Shown: positions 1 to 7,293, numbered from the stretch's first letter. The stretch: 20,561 nt of DNA from DATECU01 sp035286745 (GCA_035286745.1 DATECU010000089.1:1-20561); one strand, 5' to 3'. Notes: generated from the sequence alone by a model not told the origin. Made by a program: numbers and translations.

Positions 1-1433
1 TGGTGGGCATCCAGGACATGGGTGCCGCCGGCCTTTCCTGCTCGACCTCCGAGATGGGTGCCCGCGCCGGCACCGGCATCGAGATCGACATCGTCAAGGT
101 GCCCCAGCGGGAGACCGGGATGACGCCATACGAGGTCATGCTCTCCGAGTCCCAGGAGCGGATGCTGCTGGTGGCGGAGAAGGGCCGGGAGGACGAGATC
201 GTCCGCGTCTTCGAGAAGTGGGATCTCCACGCCGAGGCCATCGGCACGGTGACCGCCGAACGGCGGCTCAGGGTCTTCCACAACGGGGCGCTGGCGGCCG
301 ATGTGCCTAATGAGGCGCTCACCGACCAGGCGCCCCTCTACGACCGCCCCTGGGTCGCGGCCGGGAACCCGGCCGCCGACGAGGACCTCTCGCGCCTGGC
401 CCTGCCCGCCGACCTGGGCCAGGCGCTGCTCCAGGTGCTGGCCGCGCCCACCATCGCCAACAAACGCTGGATCTACCGCCAGTACGATTCCACCGTGCGC
501 ACCAACACCCTGGTCGGCCCCGGGTCCGATGCCGCGGTGGTGCGGGTCAAGGGAACCAAGAAGGCGCTCGCCATGTCCGCCGACTGCAACGGCCGCTACT
601 GCTGGCTCGATCCCTTCGAGGGCGCCCGGCTGGCGGTGGCCGAGGCCTGCCGCAACGTGGCGGCTTCAGGGGCGGTGCCTATCGGTGCCACCAACTGCTT
701 GAACTTCGGCAATCCCGAGAAGCCGGAGATCATGGGTCAGTTGGTGCGGGCGATCGCCGGCATGGGCGAGGCCTGCCGGGCGCTCGAAGTGCCCATCACC
801 GGCGGCAACGTCTCGCTCTACAACGAGACCGACGGCCGGGCCATCTATCCGACGCCGGTGCTGGCGGTGGTCGGCCTGCTCGAGGATGCGGCGTGGGCTC
901 TTGCCCGCTCCTTCCGCGCGGCGGGAGACGCCGTCTACCTCTTGGGTTCGACCGGCGAAGACCTGGGCGGGGGCGAGTTCTTGAAGACCATTCACGGCCG
1001 GGTTGCCGGCCGCCCGCCCCGGCTGGACCTGGCGATCGAGAAGCGCCTCCACGCCTTCATGGCGGAGGCCGCAGCGGAGCAGCTCCTGGGCTCGGCTCAC
1101 GATCTTTCCGACGGCGGCCTGGCGGTGGCGCTGGCCGAGTGCTGCTTCGCGGGGGAGGAGGTCGGCCTGGGCGGTGCCTTCGAGCTGCCGAAGGGCTTGC
1201 GCGACGACGTCTTGCTCTTCTCCGAGACCCCGTCGCGGATGATCGTGACCGCCCGCGACGAGCCCCGACTCCGAGAGCTGCTCGGCAAGTACGACCTTCG
1301 CTGGACACGCCTGGGTGGGGTGGGTGGCGATCGGCTGACGATCACCGTCGCCGGCCGTACCCTGATCGACCTCCCGGTGATTCGCCTCCACCAGGCCTGG
1401 ATGAGCCTGGAGGCGCTGCTGACCGGGCGCTAG
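1..1433 (+). CDS. purL: Phosphoribosylformylglycinamidine synthase subunit PurL (C-terminal part, 5' end outside window)
   Basis: PurL makes formylglycinamidine ribonucleotide from FGAR, ATP and ammonia in de novo purine synthesis, in the cytoplasm. The reading frame is open from the first complete codon at base 3 and ends with TAG at 1431-1433, giving 476 visible residues. Bacterial small-type PurL is usually a little over 700 aa, so roughly a third is missing at the left edge. The visible part opens with VGIQDMGAAGLSCSTSEM, followed by QRETGMTPYEVMLSESQERM, both hallmark PurL sequences. It continues with GPGSDAAVVRVKG, DPFEGARLAVAEACRN, TNCLNFGNPEKPEIMGQ and ITGGNVSLYNET, then a second AIRS-type C-terminal domain with SAHDLSDGGLAVALAE. 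The base-3 GTG is an internal valine, not a start. The next gene starts 55 nt downstream on the same strand. Identification is essentially certain; the true start cannot be seen. Confidence 0.97.
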   Translation, partial: VGIQDMGAAGLSCSTSEMGARAGTGIEIDIVKVPQRETGMTPYEVMLSESQERMLLVAEKGREDEIVRVFEKWDLHAEAIGTVTAERRLRVFHNGALAADVPNEALTDQAPLYDRPWVAAGNPAADEDLSRLALPADLGQALLQVLAAPTIANKRWIYRQYDSTVRTNTLVGPGSDAAVVRVKGTKKALAMSADCNGRYCWLDPFEGARLAVAEACRNVAASGAVPIGATNCLNFGNPEKPEIMGQLVRAIAGMGEACRALEVPITGGNVSLYNETDGRAIYPTPVLAVVGLLEDAAWALARSFRAAGDAVYLLGSTGEDLGGGEFLKTIHGRVAGRPPRLDLAIEKRLHAFMAEAAAEQLLGSAHDLSDGGLAVALAECCFAGEEVGLGGAFELPKGLRDDVLLFSETPSRMIVTARDEPRLRELLGKYDLRWTRLGGVGGDRLTITVAGRTLIDLPVIRLHQAWMSLEALLTGR

Positions 1434-1465
1434 GCAACCCCCTGGCACCTGTCGCCCCTCGGCCG

Positions 1466-1483
1466 TATCATCGGGGGAGGAGG
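1466..1483 (+). promoter_or_regulatory. Possible -10 box and ribosome-binding site of the S41 protease gene
   Basis: A TATCAT hexamer at 1466-1471 lies in the 55-nt gap after purL. It is followed by a purine-rich GGAGGAGG at 1476-1483 that ends five bases before the ATG at 1489. The ribosome site is convincing and fixes the start. The -10 call is weaker because no good -35 hexamer lies 16-18 nt upstream, and a start point about 7 nt past the box would leave only a very short leader. The gene may instead be read through from purL. Confidence 0.4.
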
Positions 1484-1488
1484 CGCAC

Positions 1489-2799
1489 ATGTCGAGATGG
1501 GCGAAGGCGGTGGCGGTGGCGTGTGTCCTCCTGGTCTGGTCCTGCGCCGGCGAGGGGCTGCGCGACCTGTTCCAGGAGTGCGACAAGAAGGGCCAGAACG
1601 CCTTCGTTCGCGACACCATGAAGGACATCTACCTCTGGTACCGCGAGCTACCCGACCTCGACCCCGCGGCCTACGACTCCCCCGAGGCCTACCTGGAAGC
1701 CATGCGCTACCAGCGATACGACACCCACTTCAGCTTCATCACCGGGAAGGAAGAGGACAAGGCCTACTACTCCGACAGCCAGTTCGTGGGCATGGGCATC
1801 GGCACCAGCCAGACCAGCAGCAGCGAGCTGCGCATCTCCCAGGTCTTTCCCGACAGCCCCGCCTCCGAGGCCGGCCTGTCCCGCGGCGACTACGTCCTTA
1901 CCATCAACGGCAAGGCGGTGGCGGACCTGATTCGCACCGGTGAGATCGGCAACGCCTTCGGCCCCAGCGAGGTCGGGGTGGCGGTCGATCTGGTTTGGCG
2001 CGACATGGACGGGCGGCAGAAGAGCGCGACCCTCAAGAAGCGTTTGGTGACCATCCCCACCGTCTCCATGACCAAGGTCTACGACCTGGGCAACCGCCGC
2101 GTCGGCTACATCTTCTTCAGGAACTTCGTGAAGCCCTCGGTCGATGCCCTGGATCGGGCTTTCGGCGAGCTGGGCGACCAGGGCGTTTCCGAGTTGGTCC
2201 TCGACCTGCGCTACAACGGCGGGGGCATGACCAGCGTGGCCCTCCACCTGGGCGGCTTGATCGGCGGGGTGCGCACCAAGGGCGAGGTCTTCACCAAGTT
2301 CTCACATAACGACAAGAACAAGTCGAAGGACACCACCGACCGCTTCGAGGACCCGGCCAAGGCCCTGGACCTGTCCCGGCTCACCGTCATCACCACCGAC
2401 GGCTCGGCGTCCGCCAGCGAGGCGGTCATCAACGGGCTCGAGCCCTTCATTCCGGTGACCGTGGTGGGCGACACCACCTATGGCAAGCCGGTGGGTCAGT
2501 ACGGCTACAACTTCTGCGACAAGGTGCTCTACCCGGTGTCCTTCAAGGTGGTGAACGCTCGCGACCAGGGCGACTACTTCGACGGCATCCCGGTCGATTG
2601 CCCGGCGGTCGACGATCTCGACCACCAGCTCGGCGATCCCGCCGAAGCCTCCCTGGCCGAGGCTCTGAGCTTCGTGGGGAGCGGGAGCTGCTCCGGCCGG
2701 CGGGCTGCGGCCGCCAGCGCCCTGAGCCGCCGCCACGCCGAGATCGGCAAGCCCGCCCGCCGCCTCGACGGCTGGCGCCAGCTGATCGGCGCCTACTGA
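1489..2799 (+). CDS. S41-family (C-terminal processing) peptidase with PDZ domain, probable lipoprotein
   Basis: This is a serine protease of the tail-specific/CtpA family, expected to act in the periplasm on unstructured protein ends. The 436-aa product starts at an ATG behind GGAGGAGG. Residues 1-19 are a basic N-terminus, a hydrophobic core and a VWSC lipobox-like end, so Cys19 may be lipidated, although Trp is unusual there. An N-terminal helical region (about 25-85, with NAFVRDTMKDIYLWYREL) precedes a PDZ domain (about 95-185, with SPASEAGLSRGDYVLTING). The protease domain has LDLRYNGGG at 238-246 and TDGSASASEAVINGL at 303-317. Ser308 and Lys333 (in TYGKPVGQ) are the likely Ser/Lys dyad; their 25-residue spacing matches Ser430/Lys455 of E. 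coli Tsp. The C-terminal 50 residues are Ala/Arg-rich and not recognised. The gene has no obvious functional link to purL upstream. The family is sure; the substrate is unknown. Confidence 0.93.
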   Translation: MSRWAKAVAVACVLLVWSCAGEGLRDLFQECDKKGQNAFVRDTMKDIYLWYRELPDLDPAAYDSPEAYLEAMRYQRYDTHFSFITGKEEDKAYYSDSQFVGMGIGTSQTSSSELRISQVFPDSPASEAGLSRGDYVLTINGKAVADLIRTGEIGNAFGPSEVGVAVDLVWRDMDGRQKSATLKKRLVTIPTVSMTKVYDLGNRRVGYIFFRNFVKPSVDALDRAFGELGDQGVSELVLDLRYNGGGMTSVALHLGGLIGGVRTKGEVFTKFSHNDKNKSKDTTDRFEDPAKALDLSRLTVITTDGSASASEAVINGLEPFIPVTVVGDTTYGKPVGQYGYNFCDKVLYPVSFKVVNARDQGDYFDGIPVDCPAVDDLDHQLGDPAEASLAEALSFVGSGSCSGRRAAAASALSRRHAEIGKPARRLDGWRQLIGAY

Positions 2800-2858
2800 G
2801 GCATCGATGTCGTGATTGGGTTCGGTAGGCGTCGAACAGCCCTGTTGAGCGCTTGGCC

Positions 2859-3305
2859 ATGAGCGAGGATGGCCCTTCCCCCCCGAAGCCCGATTCGGAC
2901 CTTCCGATGGCGGTTCGCCTGGCGGCCGAGACTTGGGATGGGGAGGAGCCGGTTCTCGACGGACCATCGGCACCGTTCCTGCCCAGCGTGTTGCGCCGCG
3001 GTTGGGACGCCCTGCTGCACCGCTCGGCGGTCTGGGGAGTGGCCATCGTGGTGGACGTGGTGTGGGTGGTCGCCGGTCCTCGCTTGGGGGTCCTGGGCGC
3101 GACCGCGCTGGTTCTTCTGATCGGGGGAGCTGCGGCACCGCCCTTGGCGTACACCGGACGGGGGCGACGACGCGGACATCGCCTGACGCCGCGCCGCCTG
3201 GTCGCGGCGGTGGTGGCAGTGGCGCTGGCGAGCCTGATCCTGGGCCTCTGCTTCCGCGCGGCGGAGACGGTGATGGGCGGACTGAACGCCTCGCCTGCCG
3301 GTTAG
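2859..3305 (+). CDS. Predicted small membrane protein, function unknown
   Basis: The 148-aa product has an acidic, proline-rich N-terminus (residues 1-45) and then three hydrophobic stretches at about 57-73, 76-96 and 113-132. Between the second and third is a strongly basic loop (GRGRRRGHR), consistent with a cytoplasmic loop. I recognise no family. I chose the ATG at 2859; a TTG two codons earlier (2853) is in frame. Neither start has a good ribosome site, which lowers confidence. The gene lies 59 nt after the S41 protease on the same strand and is convergent with the fucose-synthase gene. The frame keeps clear membrane segments and a plausible protein composition, and the other frames here look like shadows. 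Confidence 0.55.
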   Translation: MSEDGPSPPKPDSDLPMAVRLAAETWDGEEPVLDGPSAPFLPSVLRRGWDALLHRSAVWGVAIVVDVVWVVAGPRLGVLGATALVLLIGGAAAPPLAYTGRGRRRGHRLTPRRLVAAVVAVALASLILGLCFRAAETVMGGLNASPAG

Positions 3306-3306
3306 G

Positions 3307-3321
3307 CGGGCCGGTGGCCCG
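3307..3321. terminator. Short GC hairpin between convergent genes, weak terminator candidate
   Basis: CGGGCC at 3307-3312 pairs with GGCCCG at 3316-3321 around a 3-nt loop. It sits in the 28-nt gap between the convergent membrane-protein and fucose-synthase genes, where a bidirectional terminator would be expected. Neither strand has a U-run after the stem, so this is only a weak call. Confidence 0.3.
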
Positions 3322-3333
3322 TCGCTCGTTAGG

Positions 3334-4308
3334 CTAAGCCAGAGCCGCCACTCGGCCGGTGGCGCGGAGGTCCTGGTAGTGGTCGAGGAACCACTGGTAG
3401 GACGAAGCGATGCCCTCGCTCAAGTTGATTCGGTGGCGCCAGCCCAGGCCGTGCAGCCGGGCGACATCGAGCAGCTTGCGTGGCGTGCCGTCGGGCTTGC
3501 TGGTGTCGAAGGCCAGCGTGGCCTCGGGGTGCACGATAGACGCCACCGTCTCGGCCAGCTCGCGGATGGTCAGGTCCTCGCCGGTGCCCACGTTGATGTG
3601 CTGGGCGGCGTCGTAGTTCCGCATCAGGAACAGACACGCGTCGGCCAGATCGTCCACGTGCAGGAACTCGCGGCGCGGCGCCCCGGTACCCCAGATGCTG
3701 ACCTCCCGCCTCCCCTCCGTCTTGGCGTCGTGGAACTTGCGAATGAGCGCCGGCAGCACGTGCGAGCTGGTGAGGTCGAAGTTGTCGTTGGGGCCGTACA
3801 GGTTGGTGGGCATGGCGGAGATGAAGTTGCTGCCGTACTGCCGCCGGTAGGACTCGCAGAGCTTGATGCCGGCGATCTTGGCGATGGCGTAGGGCTCGTT
3901 GGTGGGCTCGAGAGCGCCCGACAGCAGATGCTCCTCCTTGATCGGTTGCATGCACTCGCGCGGATAGATACAGGAGCTGCCCAGGTACAGGAGCTTCTTG
4001 GCTCCAAACAGGTGAGCGGCGTGAACCACGGTGGCGTGGATCAGCATGTTGTCGTAGATGAACTCGGCGGGCCGGGTGGAGTTAGCCAGGATGCCGCCGA
4101 CGGTGCCCGCAACCAGGAAGACAAACTCCGGTCGGTTGGCGCGGAACCAGTAGTTGACAGCGGCCTGGTCGCGCAGATCGAGCTGGTCTCGGGTGGCGGT
4201 CAGGACCTGGCCGAAACCCTCTCCCCCCAGCCTGCGCATGACGGCCGAGCCCACCAGGCCTCCATGACCGGCGACGAAGATCCGCGAGTTGTTTGCGAGT
4301 TCAGCCAA
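3334..4308 (-). CDS. fcl: GDP-L-fucose synthase (NAD-dependent epimerase/reductase)
   Basis: The enzyme converts GDP-4-keto-6-deoxy-D-mannose to GDP-L-fucose with NADPH, supplying fucose for surface polysaccharide. The 324-aa product is a normal length for the family. It has the Rossmann motif GHGGLVGSAV at 14-23 and FLVAGTVGGILANSTRPAEF at 64-83. The catalytic core is SSCIYP (Ser112, Cys113) with Tyr140-x3-Lys144. His183 lies 70 residues after Cys113, the same spacing as Cys109/His179 in the E. coli enzyme. PTNLYGPNDNFD and RREFLHVDDLADA are also typical. The start is a TTG at 4308: an in-frame stop lies two codons upstream, GAGGTGA precedes it closely, and the nucleotide-binding motif would be damaged by a much later start. 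It follows the PAS-like gene by 38 nt on the same strand. No gmd partner gene is in the window. Confidence 0.93.
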   Translation of the reverse strand: MAELANNSRIFVAGHGGLVGSAVMRRLGGEGFGQVLTATRDQLDLRDQAAVNYWFRANRPEFVFLVAGTVGGILANSTRPAEFIYDNMLIHATVVHAAHLFGAKKLLYLGSSCIYPRECMQPIKEEHLLSGALEPTNEPYAIAKIAGIKLCESYRRQYGSNFISAMPTNLYGPNDNFDLTSSHVLPALIRKFHDAKTEGRREVSIWGTGAPRREFLHVDDLADACLFLMRNYDAAQHINVGTGEDLTIRELAETVASIVHPEATLAFDTSKPDGTPRKLLDVARLHGLGWRHRINLSEGIASSYQWFLDHYQDLRATGRVAALA

Positions 4309-4346
4309 GGGTCACCTCACGGAGAGCCTAGGCTGATTCTAGCCCG

Positions 4347-5081
4347 TCAGGCGTCGTCCTGCTTGGGTGCGGTTTCGGCTTTGGGCAGCGCCTCCAGAAG
4401 CTGGTCTAATGCGCGAAGGGCGTCGGGTGTGACCGGGTCGCCGGACCCGCCCAGCGCTTCCTCTCCGGTTGCCTCTACCGACTTCGCCGGCTGTGCGGGA
4501 GGCGCGGCGGGAAGGGCCAGGCGCCGCGGCAAGAGGAAGACCGTTTGGCAGTCCTGGCAGCGATGGCCGGCCATCCCCGCCAGCCGGGCCAGCGTGCCAG
4601 GGGCCCCGTTCCGCTCGATCCGCGGGCTCCCGCACTCGCTGCAGACCGGAGCCGATGCCCGGAGAGCGCGGTACACCGAAACCAGCGGCGACCAGCGCCT
4701 CCCCGGGCTCGGCGGGTGGGGCGTCTCGCGCAGACTCACCAGCACCGCCGCTTCGCCCGCCCAACGCATGGGAGCGGTACGCGCCTCGATCTCGCGCTTG
4801 CTCGCCCCTCCCGGCTCCCGCATTTGAAACACCCGGGTGAGGTTCGCCCCCTGGGACAGTCCCAGCAGGCCTTCCGACCACTCCGGTCGATCCTGAACAG
4901 GACAGCCGAGCGGTAGCGCGATGCCGAGCAGGTGGGAGGCGGCGCGGTTGGAGAACCGGACGGCCCCGTCGCGGCCGACCACAACCAGGCCGATCGGGAC
5001 GCTCTCCAGGGCCTCCCGATAGCCACACTCACCACACACGGCGGCGCGAGAGGTTCCGGACCGTTTGCGGCGCTTGGCCAT
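4347..5081 (-). CDS. PAS-like domain protein with CxxC zinc-ribbon cysteines, function unknown
   Basis: The 244-aa product begins with a basic tail (MAKRRKRSG). Next come a CGEC pair (Cys16, Cys19) and a PAS-like region at about 21-118: ALESVPIGLVVVGRDGAVRF followed by NRAASHLLG is the usual PAS opening. Two further pairs, Cys147/Cys150 (CSEC) and Cys175/Cys178 (CQDC), have zinc-ribbon spacing. The last 55 residues are low-complexity Pro/Ala/Glu-rich with a short acidic helix. There is no kinase, cyclase or obvious DNA-binding output domain, so it may be a sensor or adaptor acting through protein or nucleic-acid contact. The frame is open 33 codons further upstream, but those codons cross a hairpin and promoter-like sequence and their product looks uncoded, so I take the ATG at 5081. 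Its ribosome site is poor. It sits between the O-antigen ligase and fucose-synthase genes, all on one strand. Confidence 0.75.
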   Translation of the reverse strand: MAKRRKRSGTSRAAVCGECGYREALESVPIGLVVVGRDGAVRFSNRAASHLLGIALPLGCPVQDRPEWSEGLLGLSQGANLTRVFQMREPGGASKREIEARTAPMRWAGEAAVLVSLRETPHPPSPGRRWSPLVSVYRALRASAPVCSECGSPRIERNGAPGTLARLAGMAGHRCQDCQTVFLLPRRLALPAAPPAQPAKSVEATGEEALGGSGDPVTPDALRALDQLLEALPKAETAPKQDDA

Positions 5082-5121
5082 AGATGACCCAACGGCAGTA
5101 CGTGGGGTGGGTTCTCGCTGT

Positions 5122-5148
5122 GGGCTGTAGGCGTCTGTCCTACAGCCC
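5122..5148 (-). promoter_or_regulatory. Perfect 10-bp inverted repeat in the 5' leader of the PAS-like gene
   Basis: GGGCTGTAGG at 5122-5131 and CCTACAGCCC at 5139-5148 form a perfect stem around a 7-nt loop. The repeat lies 41 nt upstream of the PAS-like gene start and between that gene and a TATACT box. No U-run follows on either strand, so a simple intrinsic terminator is unlikely. A protein-binding operator or an RNA hairpin in the leader is more plausible. Confidence 0.55.
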
Positions 5149-5167
5149 CACTCGGTGATTGCGAGGA

Positions 5168-5173
5168 AGTATA
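5168..5173 (-). promoter_or_regulatory. Candidate -10 box (TATACT) for the PAS-like gene
   Basis: Read on the minus strand, TATACT occupies 5173-5168, a near-consensus -10 hexamer in very GC-rich DNA. It lies about 90 nt before the PAS-like ATG. The expected -35 position is GC-rich (TGGCGC-like) and poor, so the promoter would need help from an activator or another sigma factor. Confidence 0.4.
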
Positions 5174-5288
5174 GGGCCAAGACCTATCGCTGCGCCAGGG
5201 GGCTCAACTCCGCAACTCCGTGGTCCCGCGGAGGGCTCGTTGACCCTGGATGGCGGCGGCGCACGGGAACTGCCCGCTCGTTCGGCCC

Positions 5289-5363
5289 ACCGGTCTCCGC
5301 TCTCTTCTGACCCGTCAGCGCCTTGCCGCGATGGGGGCAGAACTACGGCCATCGGAGACCGGT
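5289..5363. repeat. Widely spaced 11-bp inverted repeat in the 299-nt intergenic region
   Basis: ACCGGTCTCCG at 5289-5299 and CGGAGACCGGT at 5353-5363 are exact reverse complements 53 nt apart. The enclosed segment also holds shorter complementary pieces (for example TGCC with GGCA). The rest of the gap between the ligase and PAS-like genes (5082-5380) contains the -10 box and hairpin listed separately, and no credible gene. The repeat lies just past the ligase stop on the minus strand and could be a structured 3' end, a processing site or a small RNA. Confidence 0.4.
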
Positions 5364-5380
5364 AACCGCGCCGGCCGTCC

Positions 5381-6877
5381 TCACCGATGGCCCGTCCAAG
5401 CCGCCAGCACCACGAACAGCGTGGCCACCGCCGGGATCTGCAGGTCGAAGTCCACCAACTCGTGCAGCAGCACTCCCGCCAGGGCCGCCAGCAGCCAGGG
5501 GTCCTTGCGAGCGGCGGCCAGGACCGCGACGGCGCCCGCTATCGCGATCAGCAGACCCGGCAGACCGCTCTCCACCAGCACCTGGACGTAATCGTTGTGT
5601 GCCTCACGATACCATCCCAGGCCAGCCAGTCCTGCGGGCGCACGGCTGCCGATGCGGGCTCCGCTCTCCAGCAGCGGGCGCAGGTCATCCGGCCATGGCG
5701 TCGCCCCGCGAGGCAGGGTCCACGCCGGCACCCGGCTCATCTCCTGGGCGAAGGTGTTGAAGCCGGATCCGGTGAGCCAGAGGCCGTGCATCCTCGCCAG
5801 TGAGTCCTGCCAAACCGCGGTGCGCCCTGGCGCATCGCCGGACGCGGAGGCAAAGCGCACTTCCAAACGCTCCAGGCCAAACCAGAGCACGGTCATGCCC
5901 GCGAAAGTGAGGCCCAGCACCCAGGCGGGGACGCCACGGCGCCGCTTGAGACCCACCGCCGCCAGCAGCAAGCCCATGACGAAAGCCACGATGCCGCCGC
6001 GGGACGTGGTGGCGACCAGCGCCCCGATGGCGAACAGGGCAGGGACGCAAGCGTACAGCAGGCGGGTCCCCTCGGGGGTCTCGAACGCCACCAGCCGGCG
6101 GCGGACATTGGGACGTGTCCCCACCCGGTGCGAGTAACGCCCGTAGGCGCTTGCCAGTGCCGACAGGCACAGGGGGGCGACCAGGAGCATGTAGCCGGCG
6201 AAGTGGTTGCGGTTCACGAACGGCCCAAAGAAGCCGGCCCCCTTCTCCCAGGGCTCGAAGAAACCGTAGATGCGGGTCTCGCCGGAGGCCATCTGGGCCA
6301 GCCCGACCAACGCCAGCACCACCGCCAGGCCGGCCAGCGCCTTACGGAAGCGATCCCGGGCCTGGCGCTTGCCGAACACCACGGCCGCAGTCATGTGGAG
6401 CGTCAGCGCCGAGCCAAGGAAGCCGAGGCCCCGCCAGGTGTCGCGGGGGGAGACGGTGAGCGGCTGCCCGCCCGGACCGAGAGGCAGCAACTGAACGCCT
6501 ACCCAGAGAGCGAAGGCGAGGCCCGGAAAGAGCAGCGGCGGGCGGGGGATCGCGGGCCGCCCGAGGTCGAAGGGCCAACCTACGGCGCCTTCCTCCTTTG
6601 GCTCGACGAATCGACGCGTGGGATGCAAGCAGAAGGCGCCGCGTCCCAAGCGCTGGCGCAGGCTGTGAAGCAGGGCGCCGCGCAGGCCCAGGAGCAGACC
6701 CAGGGCCAGGCAGGTCCAGAAGATCGCCTGGTAGGCCCAGGGGTGTACGGCGCCGAAGGCCAGGGCCGAGCCGGCGACCGTCGCCAGCAGGATGCCCTCC
6801 AGGCCGGCGTCCAGGAGACGCAGCAGGCGCGCCCTCAGGAGCACGCTCCGAGAAGAGTAGGCCGCGCTGCCGATCAC
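5381..6877 (-). CDS. O-antigen ligase / Wzy polymerase-like integral membrane protein
   Basis: The product (498 aa from this start) has about ten hydrophobic segments and the marks of the WaaL/Wzy superfamily, which joins or polymerises lipid-linked glycans on the periplasmic side of the inner membrane. Visible motifs (numbering from the chosen start) are FGPFVNRNHFAGYMLL around 217-232, TTSRGGIVAFVMGLLL around 290-305, GRTAVWQDSLARMHGLWLTG around 351-370 and AHNDYVQVLVESGLPGLL around 426-443. A large hydrophilic loop at about 375-425 precedes the last motif, as in WaaL. Ligase and polymerase activities cannot be told apart by sequence. Starts are all GTG: 6892 gives 503 aa, 6877 gives 498 aa, 6844 gives 487 aa. 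I prefer 6877 because a -10-like element ends only a few bases before it and 6892 would lie inside that promoter. The neighbouring fucose-synthase gene fits a polysaccharide role. Confidence 0.88.
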   Translation of the reverse strand: MIGSAAYSSRSVLLRARLLRLLDAGLEGILLATVAGSALAFGAVHPWAYQAIFWTCLALGLLLGLRGALLHSLRQRLGRGAFCLHPTRRFVEPKEEGAVGWPFDLGRPAIPRPPLLFPGLAFALWVGVQLLPLGPGGQPLTVSPRDTWRGLGFLGSALTLHMTAAVVFGKRQARDRFRKALAGLAVVLALVGLAQMASGETRIYGFFEPWEKGAGFFGPFVNRNHFAGYMLLVAPLCLSALASAYGRYSHRVGTRPNVRRRLVAFETPEGTRLLYACVPALFAIGALVATTSRGGIVAFVMGLLLAAVGLKRRRGVPAWVLGLTFAGMTVLWFGLERLEVRFASASGDAPGRTAVWQDSLARMHGLWLTGSGFNTFAQEMSRVPAWTLPRGATPWPDDLRPLLESGARIGSRAPAGLAGLGWYREAHNDYVQVLVESGLPGLLIAIAGAVAVLAAARKDPWLLAALAGVLLHELVDFDLQIPAVATLFVVLAAWTGHR

Positions 6878-6881
6878 CGGC

Positions 6882-6893
6882 AAGGTATACACT
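6882..6893. promoter_or_regulatory. Overlapping divergent -10 elements between the ligase and lipoprotein genes
   Basis: The segment GTATAC lies at the centre of the start-to-start gap. On the plus strand TACACT (6888-6893) ends six bases before the GTG at 6900. On the minus strand TACCTT (6887-6882) or TATACC (6889-6884) ends four or six bases before the GTG at 6877. Both fit a TANNNT box placed directly before a leaderless start. Neither gene has a ribosome-binding sequence in front of its start. The -35 regions are not obvious. Confidence 0.45.
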
Positions 6894-6899
6894 ACTCTC

Positions 6900-7259
6900 G
6901 TGCGTCTTGTCCTCGCCGGCTTTGCGCTGCTGGTCCTCTTGGCGTGCCGCCCTCCCTCCGAGGCGCCCCGTTTTCGCCTGGTCGAGAAGGGCCGCTATCA
7001 GGCGCTCTACGGCGCCGAAGGTCGGCTGCTGCGGGTGCTCGAAGATCGCAACGGCGATCGGGTGGCCGATGCCGTGGTGCTGTGTGGCCCCGACGGTAGA
7101 CCGCGCCGGGGAGAGATCGACACCGACCTCGACGGCCGGGTGGACCGCTGGGAGGTTCTGGGACCGGACGGGGACCTGGAGAGCGTGGGCAGCTCTCCGG
7201 ACGCAAGCGACCAGCCCCAGGTGTGGCAGTCGCCACCGCCCGCCCAGGCACCTCGATAG
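6900..7259 (+). CDS. Small lipoprotein with EF-hand-like calcium-binding loops
   Basis: The 119-aa product starts with a short lipoprotein signal ending in LLAC, so Cys16 is the predicted lipidation site. After an outer segment (about 20-45) there are two acidic loops. Residues 49-57 (DRNGDRVAD) follow a D-x-N-x-D pattern ending in Asp. Residues 74-85 (DTDLDGRVDRWE) match the canonical EF-hand loop with Asp at 1, 3, 5 and 9, Gly at 6 and Glu at 12. The C-terminus is Ser/Pro/Gln-rich. It probably binds calcium or is structurally stabilised by it at the cell surface or in the periplasm; the role is unknown. The GTG start lacks a ribosome site and sits six bases after a -10-like box, which suggests leaderless translation. 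The gene is divergent from the ligase gene, with a 22-nt gap between starts. Confidence 0.75.
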   Translation: MRLVLAGFALLVLLACRPPSEAPRFRLVEKGRYQALYGAEGRLLRVLEDRNGDRVADAVVLCGPDGRPRRGEIDTDLDGRVDRWEVLGPDGDLESVGSSPDASDQPQVWQSPPPAQAPR

Positions 7260-7293
7260 GCGCACGGATCCCAGGAGCATGGCGTTCTGCGTC

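Noticed and set aside
1443..1457. Sigma-54 promoter starting TGGCAC before the S41 protease gene
   Set aside because: The downstream GC element is not at the required distance and no TTGC follows.
666..1628. Long antisense frame across the end of purL
   Set aside because: It mirrors the strongly coding purL strand, has low-complexity Arg/Gly/Gln composition, matches no recognisable motif and has no ribosome site. It is a GC-driven shadow.
2831..2850. Hairpin AACAG/CTGTT before the small membrane-protein gene
   Set aside because: The stem is four or five pairs with almost no loop and no U-run; it is likely chance.
3379..4827. 482-codon plus-strand frame opposite the fucose-synthase and PAS-like genes
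   Set aside because: It runs antisense across two real genes and their gap, and its product shows no protein-family motif, whereas the minus strand has clear catalytic residues.
5082..5180. N-terminal extension of the PAS-like protein to 277 aa
   Set aside because: The extra codons run through the TATACT box and the perfect hairpin, and the ATG at 5081 begins a more natural basic N-terminus.
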